DNA of 6,814 nucleotides from Bacteroidota bacterium (GTDB lineage Bacteria > Bacteroidota > Ignavibacteria > Ignavibacteriales > Melioribacteraceae). Where the stretch lies: contig JAEXUB010000014.1 of assembly GCA_023453125.1 (NCBI GenBank), positions 1 through 6,814 of the forward strand, given 5' to 3'. Shown here one piece after another: positions 6,084-6,814 of this stretch; positions within the stretch are counted from its first letter, which is position 1; every line of letters starts with the position of its first letter. The translations under genes were made by a program, and so were the position numbers. Below the pieces are notes generated by a model. The model ran no database searches. It worked only from the letters and a program-made list of their open reading frames with translations, and was not told the DNA's origin.

Positions 6084-6766
6084 ATGGATTAATTAATTCG
6101 ATTTTTGATTTTCTCCTTCCCCGATTTTGCTACAACTGCAATGAAAAATTAGCCGCGGATGAAATGCTCATCTGCGGCAATTGCCTATCTGTAATACCCA
6201 AAGCATCTAAAGAAAGGCTTGAACGGGAATTCGAAAGAAAATTCGCCGCTATGAATGTCATTTCCGGATTTCAGTCCCTCTTTGTATTCACTGAGAATGG
6301 AGGCATACAGAATATTATACACGAGATGAAATACAGGAATGCGTTCCTTACTTCGAGGCTCCTCGGAATTTTAACTGCAAAGGGATTAATAAAAGAAATA
6401 GAGAAATGGCATGCGGATTATATTATCCCTGTTCCAATCCACAAGAGGCGCCGCGCCGAAAGAGGTTATAACCAGTCATTCTATCTGGCAAAGGGGATTG
6501 CTTCGGTAATTAAAATTCCTGTCAGGCCCGGAGTGCTGAAAAGGGGAAGATATACCGAGACGCAAACCGCATTGAATTTAAGCGAGCGGAGAGAAAATGT
6601 AAGGGATGCTTTTATTATAAGAAAACCTGGTATGGCAAAAGGGAAAAGAATTATTCTGGCTGACGATGTAATTACCACAGGTGCGACAATTTCGGAATGC
6701 GGCAGTGTGTTATTGGATAATGGCGCGGACCGGGTATTTGCTCTTTCGGCAGCAGTTGCAGAATAG
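6080..6766 (+). CDS. comF: ComF family protein (zinc ribbon plus phosphoribosyltransferase domain)
   Basis: The 228-residue product matches the ComF family, cytoplasmic proteins needed for DNA uptake in naturally competent bacteria and widespread in others, where the role is less clear. A zinc ribbon at the N-terminus uses Cys17, Cys20, Cys32 and Cys35 after the typical FLLPRFC. The PRTase-like part has IHEMKYRN (80-87), VPIHKRRRAERGYNQSFYLAKGIA (118-141), the TQTALNLSERRENVRDAF block (161-178), and the PRPP-binding loop ADDVITTGAT (194-203) with the acidic pair Asp195-Asp196. The start is TTG at 6080: a stop at 6071-6073 excludes anything earlier in frame, and the nearby ATG at 6084 is out of frame and meets a stop at once. 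TTGA makes a 4-nt overlap with the hemerythrin stop, so translation is probably coupled. Length is normal for the family, and the gene is complete. It is the last gene of the probable operon; no terminator hairpin is seen after it. Confidence 0.95.
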   Translation: MNGLINSIFDFLLPRFCYNCNEKLAADEMLICGNCLSVIPKASKERLEREFERKFAAMNVISGFQSLFVFTENGGIQNIIHEMKYRNAFLTSRLLGILTAKGLIKEIEKWHADYIIPVPIHKRRRAERGYNQSFYLAKGIASVIKIPVRPGVLKRGRYTETQTALNLSERRENVRDAFIIRKPGMAKGKRIILADDVITTGATISECGSVLLDNGADRVFALSAAVAE

Positions 6767-6768
6767 AT

Positions 6769-6813
6769 TTATTTTATCGGTCTTGCAGGAACCCCATCAA
6801 AAGTAATTTTAAC
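6769..6813 (-). CDS. Possible C-terminal end of a convergent gene (partial)
   Basis: Read on the minus strand from the right edge, one frame gives VKITFDGVPARPIK and then TAA (stop at 6771-6769). The sequence is protein-like, and its stop sits 2 bp past the comF stop, as in tightly convergent gene pairs. The other two minus-strand frames and the plus strand give nothing better. Only 14 codons are visible, so chance is a real alternative and no family can be named. Confidence 0.35.
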   Translation of the reverse strand, partial: VKITFDGVPARPIK

Positions 6814-6814
6814 C

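Overview
The window looks like an ordinary chromosomal stretch from an AT-rich (roughly 40% GC by eye) Gram-negative bacterium, probably of the Bacteroidota/Ignavibacteria/Chlorobi group. This placement is inferred. It rests on the general weakness of Shine-Dalgarno sequences, two upstream octamers that fit the Bacteroidota -7 promoter form TAnnTTTG, and the character of the proteins (a BatA-like membrane vWA protein, a secreted Asp-box protein, a ComF and a bacteriohemerythrin). No RNA gene, CRISPR array, insertion sequence or prophage gene is visible.

Left part (1-1020): an almost perfect 36-bp palindrome sits directly in front of a gene for an unusual three-domain protein: an ArsR-type winged helix, a DUF2087 domain and a C-terminal GIY-YIG nuclease-like domain. 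A clear intrinsic terminator closes this unit. The palindrome is the natural candidate operator for autoregulation. This is the most unusual locus in the window.

Middle part (1021-2792): a secreted sialidase-superfamily (Asp-box beta-propeller) protein is followed by a small Cys-rich, two-helix membrane protein of unknown function. Both read rightward, with short AT-rich spacers and no clear terminator.

Right part (2793-6766): four tightly packed rightward genes probably form one operon: surE (5'/3'-nucleotidase), a 697-residue membrane vWA protein, a bacteriohemerythrin with all seven iron ligands, and a comF-type phosphoribosyltransferase-like gene. Gaps are 13 nt, 8 nt and a 4-nt stop/start overlap, and a strong Shine-Dalgarno sequence lies across the stop codon of the vWA gene. 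Start sites need correcting in this part: surE starts at ATG 2793, the hemerythrin at ATG 5679, and comF at TTG 6080. The last bases hold what may be the C-terminal end of a convergent minus-strand gene, whose stop codon lies only 2 bp beyond the comF stop.

The genes of the right-hand operon have no obvious common pathway. A nucleotidase, a ComF protein, an O2-binding or iron-binding protein and an envelope vWA protein may simply be housekeeping neighbours. The left-hand regulator-nuclease and its palindrome form a self-contained unit that could be a stress- or DNA-responsive switch.
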